A DNA stretch of 64,000 nucleotides. It comes from Enoplolaimus lenunculus (lineage: Eukaryota > Nematoda > Enoplea > Enoplida > Thoracostomopsidae). Shown piece after piece: positions 31,270 to 42,743 of the stretch (the stretch's first letter is position 1; every line of letters starts with the position of its first letter). The position numbers and the translations under genes are program-made. The stretch covers positions 248,001-312,000 of the forward strand of contig JASANG010002574.1 of the NCBI GenBank assembly GCA_030248215.1, given 5' to 3'. The notes below the pieces were generated by a model. That model did no database searches, had not been told where the DNA came from, and was given only the letters and a program-made list of their open reading frames with translations.

Positions 31270-31945
31270 AATTTTTTCAAAGTCCATCTAGAAAAAATTC
31301 ACCGCGCCGTTCAAAAAACACTCTTCATAAAACTTAAATTTGAAACAAAACGTCCCGATATGCGTCGCATTGTTGAATCGGGTTTTTACCAAAAATAATC
31401 CTCAATAACTTTTTCTGGCATTTGAAAACGAAACCTGAACCAAAAACGAGCATTGACGCTGTCGGGTTTTTTTCTCGCAACAGCTACAAATTAACCATTT
31501 CCACCGCCTACCGAGAAGATATATATACAGTGTGCAATTTAAGCCAGTTTTCGTCAACACAAGTTCGTGTGTTGTCTCAATAAAGAACCAATTTCAATAA
31601 AATCAGTTTTTCTAGTTGTTTTTTGCTTTAGTTTTTTGTCGCTTTTTGAATATATATATCGACAAAAGCGACCCCCCAACGCGCCCAATTGGGGCCCGAC
31701 CCCTGAGACCCTTTTTGGCAGACTAAGTTTTTTTTCGTGGACCACAAAGTTATAAGTCTGTGAAACATTTTATTAGAGGGCCACCTTGGACCTGTACGGG
31801 AGGGGGGCGAATATCCTAACGCCAGCGCGACCTTTCTGCGCTTTCACTAATGATTCCACACTCGCTGGCCGAATCTGAAACAACATCTTTATCATATAAA
31901 AACAACATTAATTTAAATTTGAAGTTAAAACATTGTGTTCAATTC
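31270..31945. other. Non-coding stretch, no recognised feature
   Basis: Small open frames overlap on both strands near 31554-31755. There is no motif, splice context or repeat terminus. Confidence 0.35.
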
Positions 31946-31951
31946 AGGAAT

Positions 31952-32112
31952 GTAGCCAGCTCACCAAGCTAAGGTGAGCTAAAATATCTTTCAGAAGGAG
32001 CATAAAAGGGTTTTCGTTGACTTACAAGCTACATTAAAAATTTTCGGGGGTCAAAATTTTTCCAGGGCGACGAGAGCCCTTTTGGCCCCTCTTAGCTATA
32101 CAGGTCCGGTCC
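31952..32112. repeat. GTAGCC-family element
   Basis: GGAATGTAGCCAGCTCACC starts it, and TTTTCGTTGACTTACAAGC and TCAAAATTTTTCCAGGGCG follow in the usual order. It ends CTTAGCTATACAGGTCCGG. Confidence 0.7.
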
Positions 32113-32764
32113 AACACGAACACGCCGTGGCGACAATTTAAACAAGACAATTTCTTACACAACAGCATTATTCAAACAATATTTAAGCTTAAGCCATTTG
32201 ACAGAAAATAAATTAGAATGTCAAACCATGATAAATTGCACAACGAAAAAAACATTCATTCGACTACTATTGTGTAACTTTACAGTTTATCAATTTAAAT
32301 TGACGTTCAAACACCCCTGCTTGAGTATACTCACTCCACGGGGCGTCGCAAACAGACCTCTGCCCCCCTTGTGCAACAAAGATCAAAATTTTACGTTAAG
32401 ATTTCATATCAAAACTAACATTTTATGTTACGATTTCGTACTAAAATTGCGTTTGGCTTGCAGCGTCGCTCGCAAGTTCTGTAGATTGCGCAACTTCTCC
32501 GACAGAAATTTCAGGGTCGTATAATAAACCAAACTATGGCAAATAACTGCTGGCCTAATTTGAATCGTGGTTAACATAATTTAGTTTGGTGCTCGCAATG
32601 AAACCTATTGTTAATTAAGCAGAACAAAACGAAAACCAAAACCTGACTGAAATCTGAATAAATATTATAGATCATCATATTGACTACGATTGCATAAACT
32701 ATATAAACTATAAAATGGTACAGGTTGTTTAATGTATAAAAGGTAAACGGACGGCAAACAATTC

Positions 32765-32950
32765 CACTCTACATATAGTAGAAAGCCGGTTTTGCGCTAT
32801 GCACGAAAAAGTTAGCGAACACACAACAATCTGCATGTAAAATTTCTTCGCGTGGAACAATCACGTTTGTGCTGTAAGAAAATATTGTAAACAAAGTAAT
32901 GCTGGAAAGTTGCCCAAAATCCGTTTGCGCGGAATTGTAGCTTTGATAAT
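32765..32950. repeat. ACGCCCCACA-family element, inverted copy
   Basis: CCGGTTTTGCGCTATGCACG, GTTAGCGAACACAC and CAAAGTAATGCTGGAAAGTT are reverse complements of words in the 5.5 and 18.1 kb copies. Confidence 0.58.
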
Positions 32951-32999
32951 AAGGTGTTTAGTTTAAATCCGTTGTGTGTAACAGATCAGGTATCACGAC

Positions 33000-33165
33000 A
33001 TTTTCGTCGCCCGATAACTCGTCCACCGACTACTTTAATCCGAAATTTTATCAACTCGCTGATTCGTCACCCATCATTATGCTTAGGCTTAGGCTAAAGA
33101 TTGCGTTTTGGACAAGTTTTCGAGCGACGATTTGTCGTATTTTCCGCGGATGGCTAAGAAACTTT
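33000..33165. repeat. CGACAATT-family element
   Basis: GTCGCCCGATAACTCGTCC on the left and GAGCGACGATTTGTCG on the right surround a GCTTAGGCTTAGGC centre. The 107-codon frame crossing it is incidental. Confidence 0.5.
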
Positions 33166-34035
33166 AAACCAGCACAGTTCTGGCAAACAAAGTCGGTAAA
33201 TTCTATAAAAAATACCAACAAACCTTTGATGTTTTCCGCCAAACTACGAACTGCAAACTATTCGGCTCCTTTGATTACAGAAAAATATACAGTTTGATAC
33301 TCAAAAAGCGACAAACTATTTTATTTTTTGAATTCTGGTACAATATCTTAGCCTAATTTCTGGTATTTTAATCAGTTGAATGTTAGCTGGATTGCACAGA
33401 CATGACTTAAGTTGAACTTTGACTTTCAAGTGAAATAACACTTAAGGTTTGCAGCTTTAACTTAACTGCGAGTTTTTCAGTAAGCATATCTGATAATCGA
33501 AACAGTTGAATTTGGCGATGCAATAAACTAAATAACTCGAATGAGTCCTTCCGGCTGTCACCGGAAATAGTATGTTGACCTGTCCGGTAACGACTCGAAT
33601 AAGAACGGGATAATAAGAGAAGTGTCTACATTTTGAATTTAATCAATAAATGTTCGTATTCCTAATAAGAGTTTGTTACTGGACAATCTTCATATGTCAT
33701 AATTCGAGCCTATAAACGAGACCAAAGCACAAGAATGAACTAAACTGTTCAAATATGTTAAAAATCACTCAGAAACTCGGCTTTATTAAATCCAAAAAAA
33801 GATTAACGAAATTAACAATTATTTTGAAGACTCAATTGTCAACATAATTTGAAGCAATTTTAATTTAATAAAAACATTCTAACGTAGTATCAAATTTAAT
33901 AACGTATTTTCAAATGCCAGCTGAGCCTTCGTAAAACACCTGAACATATATATTCAATACTCATGGCGACTGTAATAAAACTATTATATTGTGTTAAATT
34001 TCAAAACTATAAATAGCATTCAGTAAAAGAGCAGG

Positions 34036-34185
34036 GCCCGTAGCCAATGGGATGCCAGGGAGGGGCACACCCTTGGAAAAAAGTTTGCCCCCCCCCAGAA
34101 AGTTTTCAACCTTGCTTATAACTCAATGATAACCTTTGAATGCCCCTCCTGAAAAAAATTTAGCCCCTCTGGCAAGGCAAGCTGG
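34036..34185. repeat. GTAGCC-family element, split by another element
   Basis: It starts GGGCCCGTAGCCAATGGG. Its right terminal repeat is interrupted after GGC. The remainder (CGGGTCTG) appears at about 34550-34558, beyond a TTTAAG-family element. Confidence 0.72.
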
Positions 34186-34550
34186 CTACTCCCTAAAAAC
34201 TTAAACTTAAATTATAGCTTAACTAAACTTGAACATTAGTTTAAGTAAAACTCAAATGGCTTGACGGACTAACTAAACTAGAATTTGACGTTTCACTTTA
34301 AACTAGCATATTTTTTAAGTTTAATACGAGTTTAAGTTAAACTTATTTTTGCTTTAAAAATAACAAGTGCAGCCCAAAAACTATGTGTATCAAAGAGTTC
34401 ACTAAGTTTAGCTTAAGCTAAAACTGTGTAAGATTTTAAATTAGTTTACGCGTAATCCTACCCGTTAGTTCAGTTATTGTAGAAAGTTAGTTTAATTCTA
34501 CTGGCTTAGCTTAAACTTAAATCAAGTTAGTTTAAGCTTTTAGACAGTAC
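34186..34550. repeat. TTTAAG-family element nested in a GTAGCC-family terminus
   Basis: TACTCCCTAAAAACTTAAAC on the left and AAGCTTTTAGACAGTAC on the right match the 24.3 kb copy closely. TAC at each edge is probably the duplicated target. Without it, the flanks rejoin as GGC-TAC-GGGTCTG, the expected end of the outer element. Confidence 0.75.
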
Positions 34551-34789
34551 GGGTCTGAAAACAACAAACGGTACCATCAATACTGACGAAGCTATGTAAA
34601 CGCAAGGACATTCAGCTGAACGCCTCTGTTCATACGAAATCGACTTTTTTACAGCTGAAACAGCTGCATTTAAGATTTTTTACAACTCGACATCGCAATT
34701 GTAACAGGTTGTGAAAACTACGTTAACGACTAATTATATAACGAAATAGCATCGAAATATGCTTAACATTAAAGCTACTACGATATAAA

Positions 34790-35039
34790 CAGTGCCGGAG
34801 CAGGCGGCAGGGGTGAGGGCTTCCCCAAATACCAGGGTGGGGGCTCCCCCAAATTCCAGGGTGGGGGCTCCCCCAAATTCCAGGGTAAGGGCGCCAAACT
34901 CGCGAGCGCAGCGAGCGAGAAGTTAGACTCATTTTAAAACTTAAGCGGTTTTTGTTTCAACCGGTTTACAATGGGGGGGCCTTCAGGGGTGGGGGCCTTC
35001 CCAAATTGGGGTATGGGGGGAGTGGCTGATCCGGCTCTG
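34790..35039. repeat. GCCGGAGCAG-family element with 24-bp internal triplication
   Basis: CAGTGCCGGAGCAG and CTGATCCGGCTCTG are inverted ends. GATATAAA and AATATAAA flank it (seven of eight bases identical). Inside, a 24-bp unit containing GGGTGGGGGCTCCCCCAAAT is repeated about three times. Confidence 0.8.
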
Positions 35040-35409
35040 AATATAAATGCATAATTTGCGATTCCAAATATTAATATTGCACAAATGCAATATTTTACGT
35101 ACGCAGTGGGTTGTAAAGTAATTAATGGTAACGTTTGAATTTGTCTCGGTAGCTGAAATTACTGGTCGATTGCGATTAGTGAAAACGTTGTCAAACGCAG
35201 CGATCGAGATGGGAAACGCAATTTTTAGGTCGTCAAAATGGTAATACAAAATTTTGGTTTTGACATTCGTGTTGCAATGAGGATAAAGGATCGTGGACGC
35301 TGTCGTCGGCCTTGGACTCCGTCCGCCAGTGATTTGTAACATTTGTATCGATGCATGCAGCTGCAATACGTTAATTAATGGATTACCGGTAAAATTGCGT
35401 TACACTTAC

Positions 35410-35454
35410 CTTATGCAAGCTGGCTTGATCACGAATTTCAGTCACAGGTGCCAT
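35410..35454 (-). CDS. Alternative first exon, 15 residues (RGS7BP-like)
   Basis: ATG at 35454 (context TTAATGG) opens MAPVTEIRDQASLHK and ends at a strong donor (AAG|GTAAGTG) in phase 0. Joined to the exon at 8165 it would read DQASLHK-LMQEVNQLL, close in length and feel to the short R9AP N-terminus, for a 291-residue protein. No acceptor AG is found in the AT-rich (ATT)n sequence just upstream, so it fits only as a first exon. It is short, so a chance ATG-plus-donor is possible. Confidence 0.48.
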
Positions 35455-35463
35455 TAATTTTGA

Positions 35464-35494
<31 letters not shown>
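35464..35494. repeat. (ATT)n microsatellite
   Basis: About ten ATT units lie ten bases upstream of the 35.4 kb candidate start codon (minus strand). Confidence 0.95.
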
Positions 35495-35496
<2 letters not shown>

Positions 35497-35715
35497 ATTG
35501 CAAAATTGAGTTACAAAAAATACAATTAATTATATTTTAAATATTACTGTAATAATTGTTAACTTAGCCTAGAAAATACAACAAAAAACGCTGTTCGTGT
35601 CATAGTGCAGGTGGTACTGATATCGTATATGGTTGCAATTTTTTGCAACGAATGATAAAAAGAACAAACGTCGAATTCGGCATAATTCGATTTACTGTAA
35701 CAGGCTTAGTATAAC

Positions 35716-35889
35716 CAAGAGTCGACGATCACTCTTTATAACAAGAGTGTGCAACTGGGTACATGCTGTGTGTTAAAGAATGTACCCGGCACGCGTTGCA
35801 TTTTTGCCCGACCCCGCCCCCTTAATCAGAGGGGCGTTAATGTACCCAGTTGCACACTGTTGTTATTAAGAGTGATCATCAACTCTTGG
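35716..35889. repeat. CAAGAGTG-family element with perfect 6-bp target duplication
   Basis: CAAGAGTCGACGATCACTCT and its inverse (AGTGATCATCAACTCTTGG) bound 174 bp. TATAAC flanks both sides (35710-35715 and 35890-35895). The interior has GTGCAACTGGGTACAT inverted and CACGCGTTGCATTTTTG. Confidence 0.88.
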
Positions 35890-35898
35890 TATAACTCA

Positions 35899-36043
35899 GA
35901 CATGTAAAGATCAGGAGCGGAACGGTTTTTTTCTGCGGGACTGCAATAGAATAAGCTTAAGCTTTGGACTATTTTTTTTGCTTAAGTTTTGGCATAGGCT
36001 TCGGTTTTGTAATAATACTGTTTTAATGCCCGTATACATCGGC
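35899..36043. repeat. TTAGGC-family element, diverged
   Basis: GACATGTAAAGATCAGGAGC and the word TTAAGCTTTGGACTATTTT identify it. Only one to two TTAGGC-like units remain. Confidence 0.6.
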
Positions 36044-36182
36044 CGTATATATTTTGGAAAATGCACTAACTTTACGTTTAGGGTTCATATTTCAATTTGT
36101 CAATAGCTGCTACAGATATTTAAATGCCAAGAAGTAGGAAACATTTTTTTAAATTTAACGATGAATTATAAATTATTAACAG

Positions 36183-36365
36183 CGGCGGATCCTGAAATTT
36201 CTGACGTGGAGGGCGGATGGCAAAAGATATGAAACGCAATTTTTACTGTATGCTATATATACTTATGTTCCACTTTTCCGAGGGTTACAATTGTAAGGTA
36301 GACTCCTTGCCGTTTAGCATAAAAAAAATTTTGACGGGTGGAAGTGCGGTTTATCTAAAATGATT
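36183..36365. repeat. GGATCC-family element, incomplete
   Basis: GCGGCGGATCCTGAAATTTC and CTGACGTGGAGGGCGG mark the left end. The right end is unclear. Internal TATGAAACGCAATTTT is shared with 37200. Confidence 0.55.
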
Positions 36366-36639
36366 GCACAATTTCAGAAATATATCTCAAATGCTAAATT
36401 ATTTTCTGCTTAAACTTCTTAAACCAATCAAAACCGTAAAAACGTCACAAAATATGCAATTTTTAATCGCATTCAATATGAACGATATATAAGTCTATTT
36501 TGATTGGTTCTTTGACCAGTGTTACACTTTACGGCTGTAACAATAGTATAAGCATATTCCTAAACCTAAGCCTAAACCTAAACAAAAAAATTAGTTTAAA
36601 GCTTTTAAGCCTACTTTGTTTTAATCCTGCGACACAAAA

Positions 36640-37140
36640 TGGCACGCCCATCAAAGTAAAATTGGGCACGGCCTATGATGCATGTTTAAAAGACGCAAAA
36701 TGTCTGGGTATAGAAAAAATAAACACGAATTTGGTACAACTATTTGTATTAACTTTGTAAATGTTGAAAATGTACGAAATAAGAATAAGATCTGGCAAAA
36801 TTTATTTAGCCGTAAAATTAAATTGGAATCAAACTAAACTTAGGCAAAAAAAACAATTTGGCTAACCAACACCTGGCAATGTTGGGTTCGAAAAGCTCTA
36901 GCTTACGATTGATCAGCCAGGTTCTTTGGTTTCGCAGAGGACCGAAACATTTTATGGTACCTTAGGTATTTTTAAAGATTACTTATTAATGAAAATAGAC
37001 ATTTTTTCGAAGCCATTCGTTTGGCTAAAGCCCCCTTAAAATTGTTTTGGCTCACGGCATTGCATACGCTGTAGAGAATTATAACTAACCGCTGCCACCG
37101 CGTTGGATTTCGCTGCATACCAACTGGAAATTTGCTCAAA
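36640..37140. other. Non-coding stretch, no recognised feature
   Basis: AT-rich sequence. An 86-codon plus-strand frame (36500-36760) runs out of a CCTAAG repeat and has no motif. Confidence 0.35.
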
Positions 37141-37149
37141 ATACCAGCG

Positions 37150-37345
37150 TCTGATATAGAAACTTCTGACCGAGAGTGGCAGACAGACTGGTAAATGTAA
37201 TTAAACGCAATTTTTACTGTATGCTATACAAGTACCAATGAATTGAGGTAGAAATTTCAAGTTAGGGACCTTACTGTTTTATCACAAAAGGTCGATAGGA
37301 AAGGGTGTACGCCACCGCCCCGTCCCCTTGTGGATTCGCTAGCGC
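37150..37345. repeat. GGATCC-family element, diverged
   Basis: It has ATTAAACGCAATTTTTACTG, TTATCACAAAAGGTCG and the end CCTTGTGGATTCGCTAGCG. Confidence 0.5.
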
Positions 37346-38139
37346 TCAGAATAAATTCAATTCAACTGTCCAATGGGAATCCATAAATATAAGTCAACGA
37401 AAAATATCTCAGTTGAATCACAAAATGATTTTGCATTGAAAATATCAAATGAACTTCGATGAGATTTTTTCAAACAATTCCCAGTGGAATTTTGTAAGCG
37501 CATCATGAAACTGGGACACACACATATTATTTGAGAAACTGGCACGGAGGGGGAGAGACCGGTTCGTCTGTAGAAAATTGTATTTGGGGGGCGGGGCACC
37601 GAATAATTTTTGAGGGACTCTGCAATTGCAATTCAAGGTGGTTTACTTTTAGACCGAGTCTATATTGGGGGCACTAGCCGTGGGTGTAGCCAGGATGTTT
37701 GTTTGGGGCGGGGGAACACAAATACTTTAAATATATAGTGTGTTAATCAATTTTCATTAATTAGCATGTACAGCAAGCTGCAAAACGGAACTGGATTATA
37801 CTGAAATCGGAATCAAAACTACAAATTTTGTGACAATGCGTATAATTTGTATTAACAAATAAATTTTTTCAACACCACTAAGGGACAATAGCCACCGTTG
37901 GCCCCCCTCGGCTACGCAATTAGCACTAATCAAATTTGGTGGAGGCACCCTGTGAGGACAACCCTGACGGTACAGGGGCTGAAGGTTCAAAGTGGCCAAC
38001 GATGGACGCCATGAAAAATTTGTACGTGCTCTATGACCCCCTTAAATGTCAAAAATTAGATTTTAAACTTCAAATGGCTATGTTTTGAAGACAAGTTGTT
38101 ATTCGGACCACGGCTATTGTTACTTTTGGACGTGTAACT

Positions 38140-38275
38140 GTAGATTAAGCATATCTGTATTCCTAAGACTAAGCGTAAAAACGCTGAAAAAGTAAAAACC
38201 TAAAGTCTAAGGCAAAGACTAAGCCTAAGCCAAAATATATAGTGTAAAATTTAATTCCTACTCTGTTACACTCGT
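38140..38275. repeat. TTAGGC-family fragment
   Basis: GATTAAGCATATCTGTATTC leads into a run of CTAAGCCTAAGCC-type units. Confidence 0.6.
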
Positions 38276-38530
38276 GGCCGAAAACGGGACTGTTCCCTCC
38301 CTGCAGACCACAAACCACCACTCCTGGCAGAAGCGTTCTTCCTAAACCTTGCCCCCATGTTTATGTACCGATTATGTCACAATGTACGGTTGCATTGCTT
38401 ACCAAAATTATTACCCGTTTAGAAAATGCGATATTCTAAAATATCATTTAATGTTGCCTGAACAAACAGGTGCCTATGGATGACAGACTGTACAACTTGA
38501 AACCAGTTTTGTTCCTGCGAAATCAACAGG

Positions 38531-38692
38531 TTCGTAGCCAGTTCACCTTAGAAGGCTAAAAATTGCCAGGAAGAGCATACTTTCGATAACTTACAAGTAA
38601 AGTGAAACATTTTCTAGGGGGGGGCGAAAATTTTTCCACGGGGGCGCTGACCCCCCAACCGACCTGGCCCTCTGTAGCTACGGGCCCAGGCG
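38531..38692. repeat. GTAGCC-family element
   Basis: CAGGTTCGTAGCCAGTTCACC starts it and TCTGTAGCTACGGGCCCAGG ends it, inverted. The interior has the usual GGGGGGGCGAAAATTTTTCC. Confidence 0.78.
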
Positions 38693-38929
38693 ACTTTACA
38701 CATTTATTTTTGTTGCGAAAAATCCTATAACCGTCTGGTTCAGCGTAACTACAACCGCAACTATTATCCTTACAGTTCACCTCAGAGTGGGTACAAAATT
38801 GCAGTTTTTTTACTTCAAATGCTACCAACAAACATGATTTTAAGCTAAAATTAAAAAAATAGCCAAACTTCTGTGCTCTGGAGCCGACAATTATAGTAAC
38901 AGCCGGATTCAGAAGGGCATTCATTAAGG

Positions 38930-39015
38930 TTCACGTGAACATGCGTTCGGTTCGCATTTATGAACTTTTTTTCGCTTCGCATTTATGAAAAATTTTTTCG
39001 CTTCGCATTTGTGAA
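38930..39015. repeat. Short tandem repeat of a TTCGCTTCGCATTTATGAA unit
   Basis: Three imperfect copies containing TTCGCTTCGCATTTATGAA occur between 38947 and 39012. Confidence 0.7.
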
Positions 39016-39204
39016 AAAATTTATTACGAAATTGAAATAAGCTTTGATTGGGAAGGCATGGCTCCAGTGAAAGCGTCAAAGAATCGTTCCGTGGGTGCCA
39101 TCGATCTTCTCTCAGCCCCCTTTTAAGATTCGCATGTTCGTATCAAATTGAATTGAGCACTTGAAAGCTCAGATATACCAAACCATTGGTTTTCGATCAG
39201 GCCG

Positions 39205-39352
39205 ATAGCCAATGGAGAGGCAGCAGGGCTCGGCCCATCTTAAAAAAATTTTAGCTACCTAGAAAATTTTCAACTTTGCTTGTAAGTCATCAAAAACCTT
39301 TGTATGCCCTTCCTGAAATATTTTTATCCACCACTAGCAACGTGAGTTAGTT
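39205..39352. repeat. GTAGCC-family element, diverged
   Basis: GGCCGATAGCCAATGGAGAGG starts it, TTGCTTGTAAGTCATCAAAA lies inside, and GTGAGTTAGTTACGGCCG ends it. Confidence 0.62.
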
Positions 39353-39747
39353 ACGGCCGTGTTTTGGACTTAATATCTTGGTTACGCCACAAACTCCATT
39401 AGATTTTGCAAGAGTATTAAATTTTTTTATTGGTTGCAAATGCCAGACACAGATGTCGCTTTAGTATTGTGCCTACCGAAACCTTATAATTATTGTATTA
39501 CGTTTTTTTAAACTCCGCCCATTTCATAGGCACAACCAGAATATCGGGTTTGCGGTATGCTGGTCAGGTTTTTGAGCAAAACATATAATAAAGGTGATAG
39601 TATGACATTTTTAAACAATAATTTAATTATATATTAATACTAGCATATAATTGAAACTTGCTTATAACCCCTACAAGAGAAGGGACAGTTTCACCCGTTT
39701 ACATATACCTGGCGGTGTCTTTGATTAATTAAGCTGCTTTCAACTAG

Positions 39748-39967
39748 GCCCATATTCTCAAATGCATATAGCACATATCATCAGTTAGCGATAGATTTTC
39801 AAAATGACGAACAACTACAATTACAAATCTCAAAATTGGTACAGAAGTAGGGCAAATCAAACACGAACAATGGTGCTGAGTGTCGACCGTCACCACACGT
39901 TTAGTTTCAAAGTTACAAGACCTATCGCCAACTGGTGATAGGTGCTGCACACATTTGAGAATACGGG
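39748..39967. repeat. TATTCTC-family element, full copy
   Basis: GCCCATATTCTCAAATGC on the left is inverted as CACATTTGAGAATACGGGC on the right. ATCATCAGTTAGCGATAG and CAACTGGTGATAGGTGC form the inner repeats. Confidence 0.82.
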
Positions 39968-40192
39968 CTCGAATTTGAGTCAAAACTACTAATGCTTAAC
40001 ACGGGTTACAATTTTAAGATGACCCAAATATTTCTGGTAAAATATTTTGCCAATTTTCGTAAAATCAACCTGTTCGAGAGAATCTACCAGCTTACAGGTT
40101 TCAAACAGTCGCTGGCAGTTTAACAAACTGGTTAACAGGGCTGCATAGATTCGAAACCAGTTTATTTGCATTGTAACCACTTTTCAGGTGCC

Positions 40193-40375
40193 TCGGCTAA
40201 TTCATAGAACACGACAGTAACAGTAGTATAAGCATATTCTGAAGCCTAAGCCTAAGCCTAAACGTAAGAATGAGCATATTCCTAAACCTAAGGCTAAGTT
40301 AAAAATTAGTTGAAAGCTTAAGCTTACCCTATTGTATTCCTGCAGAAAAACGTTTCGCCCCTGATCTTTGCATAA
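40193..40375. repeat. TTAGGC-family element
   Basis: It contains AGTAGTATAAGCATATTC, a CCTAAGCCTAAGCC run, AGTTGAAAGCTTAAGC and GCCCCTGATCTTTGCAT, the family order. Confidence 0.7.
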
Positions 40376-40811
40376 ACCCAGCTGCCAAACATTTGACCAA
40401 ACCAGACTAAATACTGTGCGACACTAAATGCTTTAAAGGCATCGAGACAGACACGACAATTAAGTTAGCAAACCAGACGATTGGTGCCAAATATTACTGA
40501 ATAACACAAATACCCTGGGCCTCGACGAACCGAAGGTTATTTGACCAAAACCACGACAACATAGTCCACAGAAAATTATATTTGGGGGGCGCCGAATAAT
40601 TATGGGGGGACCACCCCCCCAATGCTTTCACGTGGGGACCCCCTTGCATATTGCACACACTTCAGTAATTCTTACGAATTCAAGGTTACGGCTGTGATTG
40701 GTAGGATACGGTGAATGATAATTAGGCTGGTAAATTTATCAATATCGTTTGAGTTGAAAGCGTTATTTATCTTCAATTGGTCGACGAAAATAACTAAATA
40801 GGGGACCATAG

Positions 40812-41024
40812 GTATGGTATGTTCAAAGGTACATATGACCTATCACCAGTTAGCAATAGATTTTCAAACAAGCGAACTACGGCGGCGACAAATGTCAAAC
40901 TCGGATCACAAGTCGAAACGACCAAATGCAAATGTGCTAAACTTTAAAGTTGTTTCGATTGGCTGGTTCGATATATCCTGTTAGAAACTGGTGATAGGTG
41001 CTATATGCATTTGAGAATATGGAC
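40812..41024. repeat. TATTCTC-family element, diverged
   Basis: GACCTATCACCAGTTAGCAA and AACTGGTGATAGGTGCTATA are inverted. The right end ATTTGAGAATATGG is kept. Confidence 0.72.
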
Positions 41025-41604
41025 GCTTGATTGTGGTGTCATTATTCCAGAATTGTCTAATACTAGTGACATATTTTTAACCGTTTAATGCAGGATTCAC
41101 GTTATAACCGGCGGGTCAGGCGGGACACGGTTTGCCCCATGTTGATTCGACATCATCGTTAAAATTCGGGCTCTTAAACATACACTTTAACTGTAAAATC
41201 GCATTTAGACAGGCATAAATTTTAGTAACTTCCGCATTAGGACTAAAGTAACAGTGGTAGCGTGAGGCATAATAAATTGCTTTTAATAGACACAGCCTAA
41301 GGGGTCCGTGTTAAAAAACGAACAACAATACGTCCCTCGCATATATAATTGAAAGCGTGAAGACAAAACGATAAGACCCTATCACCTGGACTGGACAATC
41401 CGTCAAATCATAAATGCATAATAATCCATCAATCAACTGAGATATTTCTGTGAAGCCAAAAAAAAAATAAAATTACCAGGGTACGTTGTTGGGGAGCAAT
41501 GGAGCATATTTGGGCCAAACCATATTATACTGTGAAACACAACGATTTCGCCATTAATTGCCTACAAAAGTAATTGCAGTTAGGCAATAAGACGTTGCAC
41601 CAGT

Positions 41605-41800
41605 TGAAACAATTCGTCGCCCGACAACGTGTCGCTTAACAGTGTCCTAAAATGCTTATGAATAAATCTAAGCATAATCCCAAGAGTAATTTTAGCAGTA
41701 AAGTCTATCGTAAGAATAATGATGAGTGACGAATTGTTGAGTCGATGAAATTTCGGATTACAAGTTGTCGGACTACATGTTGTCGGCCGCGACGAATTGT
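41605..41800. repeat. CGACAATT-family element
   Basis: AATTCGTCGCCCGACAACG on the left and CGGCCGCGACGAATTGTTG on the right are inverted. GTTGTCGGACTACATGTTG lies inside. Confidence 0.6.
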
Positions 41801-41931
41801 TGTGATACCGATGCTAGCTTGCGTATAAAATTACACTTTACAACATAAAATGTCTATCGCTTTTAACACTAAATCAGCGAGGCATACAGATTTACCTAAA
41901 ATAAAATAAGTTTGGTTAGAATTTATATCTG

Positions 41932-42151
41932 CACTGCAAAAAATGTTGAGTCAAATTGACTCGCTCCGAAATAGGCTTTTCCGGACTACACAAACTGAGT
42001 CAAAATTTGACTCCGTCGGAGTCAAATTCGACTTAATGAGTCGCTCAGTAAGTCAAATTTGACACTGGCGGAGTCGAATTTTGACTCAGTTTGTGAGTTC
42101 GGAAAAGCGTATTTCGGGGAGAGTCAATTTGACTCACCATTTTTTGCAGTG
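41932..42151. repeat. GAGTC-family MITE, full copy
   Basis: CACTGCAAAAAATGTTGAGTC to CACCATTTTTTGCAGTG, 220 bp. Confidence 0.9.
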
Positions 42152-42177
42152 TGCTAATTTTGGATTGTGACGCTAAA

Positions 42178-42286
42178 ATGGAATTTTTCGACAAATATTA
42201 CCACACCAACACGGCAGAGGCGAATCTTTTAAAAATTTCTGTATCCCCCGCCGGTAAGACAGCCACCAGCAGGAGGACTCAGGCGT
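42178..42286 (+). CDS. Candidate first exon on the plus strand, 36 codons
   Basis: ATG at 42178 (AAAATGG) opens MEFFDKYYHTNTAEANLLK, then ISVSPAG, KTATSRRTQA. Two donor-like sites, GCCG|GTAAGA (after 42253) and GCGT|GTAAGTAGG (after 42286), are both phase 1. Composition is richer in G+C than its flanks. No downstream plus-strand exon was recognised, and the frame stops 7 bases past the second site if unspliced. It lies 26 bases from a MITE and inside the span of the minus-strand RGS7BP-like gene. Chance is a real alternative. Confidence 0.25.
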
Positions 42287-42743
42287 GTAAGTAGGGTGAC
42301 AGTAGAGAAATTTAAAAAATATTGTTGCAGCTTTATTTTTTCCAAGCTTTTAATTAATATCCATACCCGTATAAGAATTCCCTACGCAATCCTTCGTGGA
42401 TGGGTTCTCGGACCATTACGTATTAAACTACCATTGCGCACGTTACAATCGTGGATATTGCAAAAACTCTATGCTTTGATATAAAAACATTTCCCTGCCG
42501 TGGACAAGACCGATATTTCATAACCCATCACAAACATCTGGCAATTTTTATGCCTACTTTTAGGCTTAGGTTTACGCTTGGGTTTAGGCTTAAGCTTAGC
42601 GTCGTGCTCCAACTTCAATCGCAGCTGATACCCCGGCGACATGTTGTCTGACGAGAAGTTACCGTAGATTCATACTTTTAAGCTAAAAACTAATTTCAAT
42701 TAAACGAAATGTTTTCGACTGTAAGAGACGTGTTTGGTAAAAG

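Noticed and set aside
31500-31620. TATA-like word followed by AATAAA words as a possible retroelement terminal repeat
   Set aside because: No second copy, primer site or coding region was seen.
34983-35366. 127-codon minus-strand frame just downstream of the 35.4 kb exon, with an acceptor-like GTATTGCAG
   Set aside because: It would need a 49-base intron and has no recognisable domain. It runs into a GCCGGAGCAG-family element. Kept only as a remote possibility of a second exon there.
39989-40180. 63-codon minus-strand frame with a GTAAGC donor
   Set aside because: The donor falls in phase 1, the protein is unrecognised and no partner exon was found.
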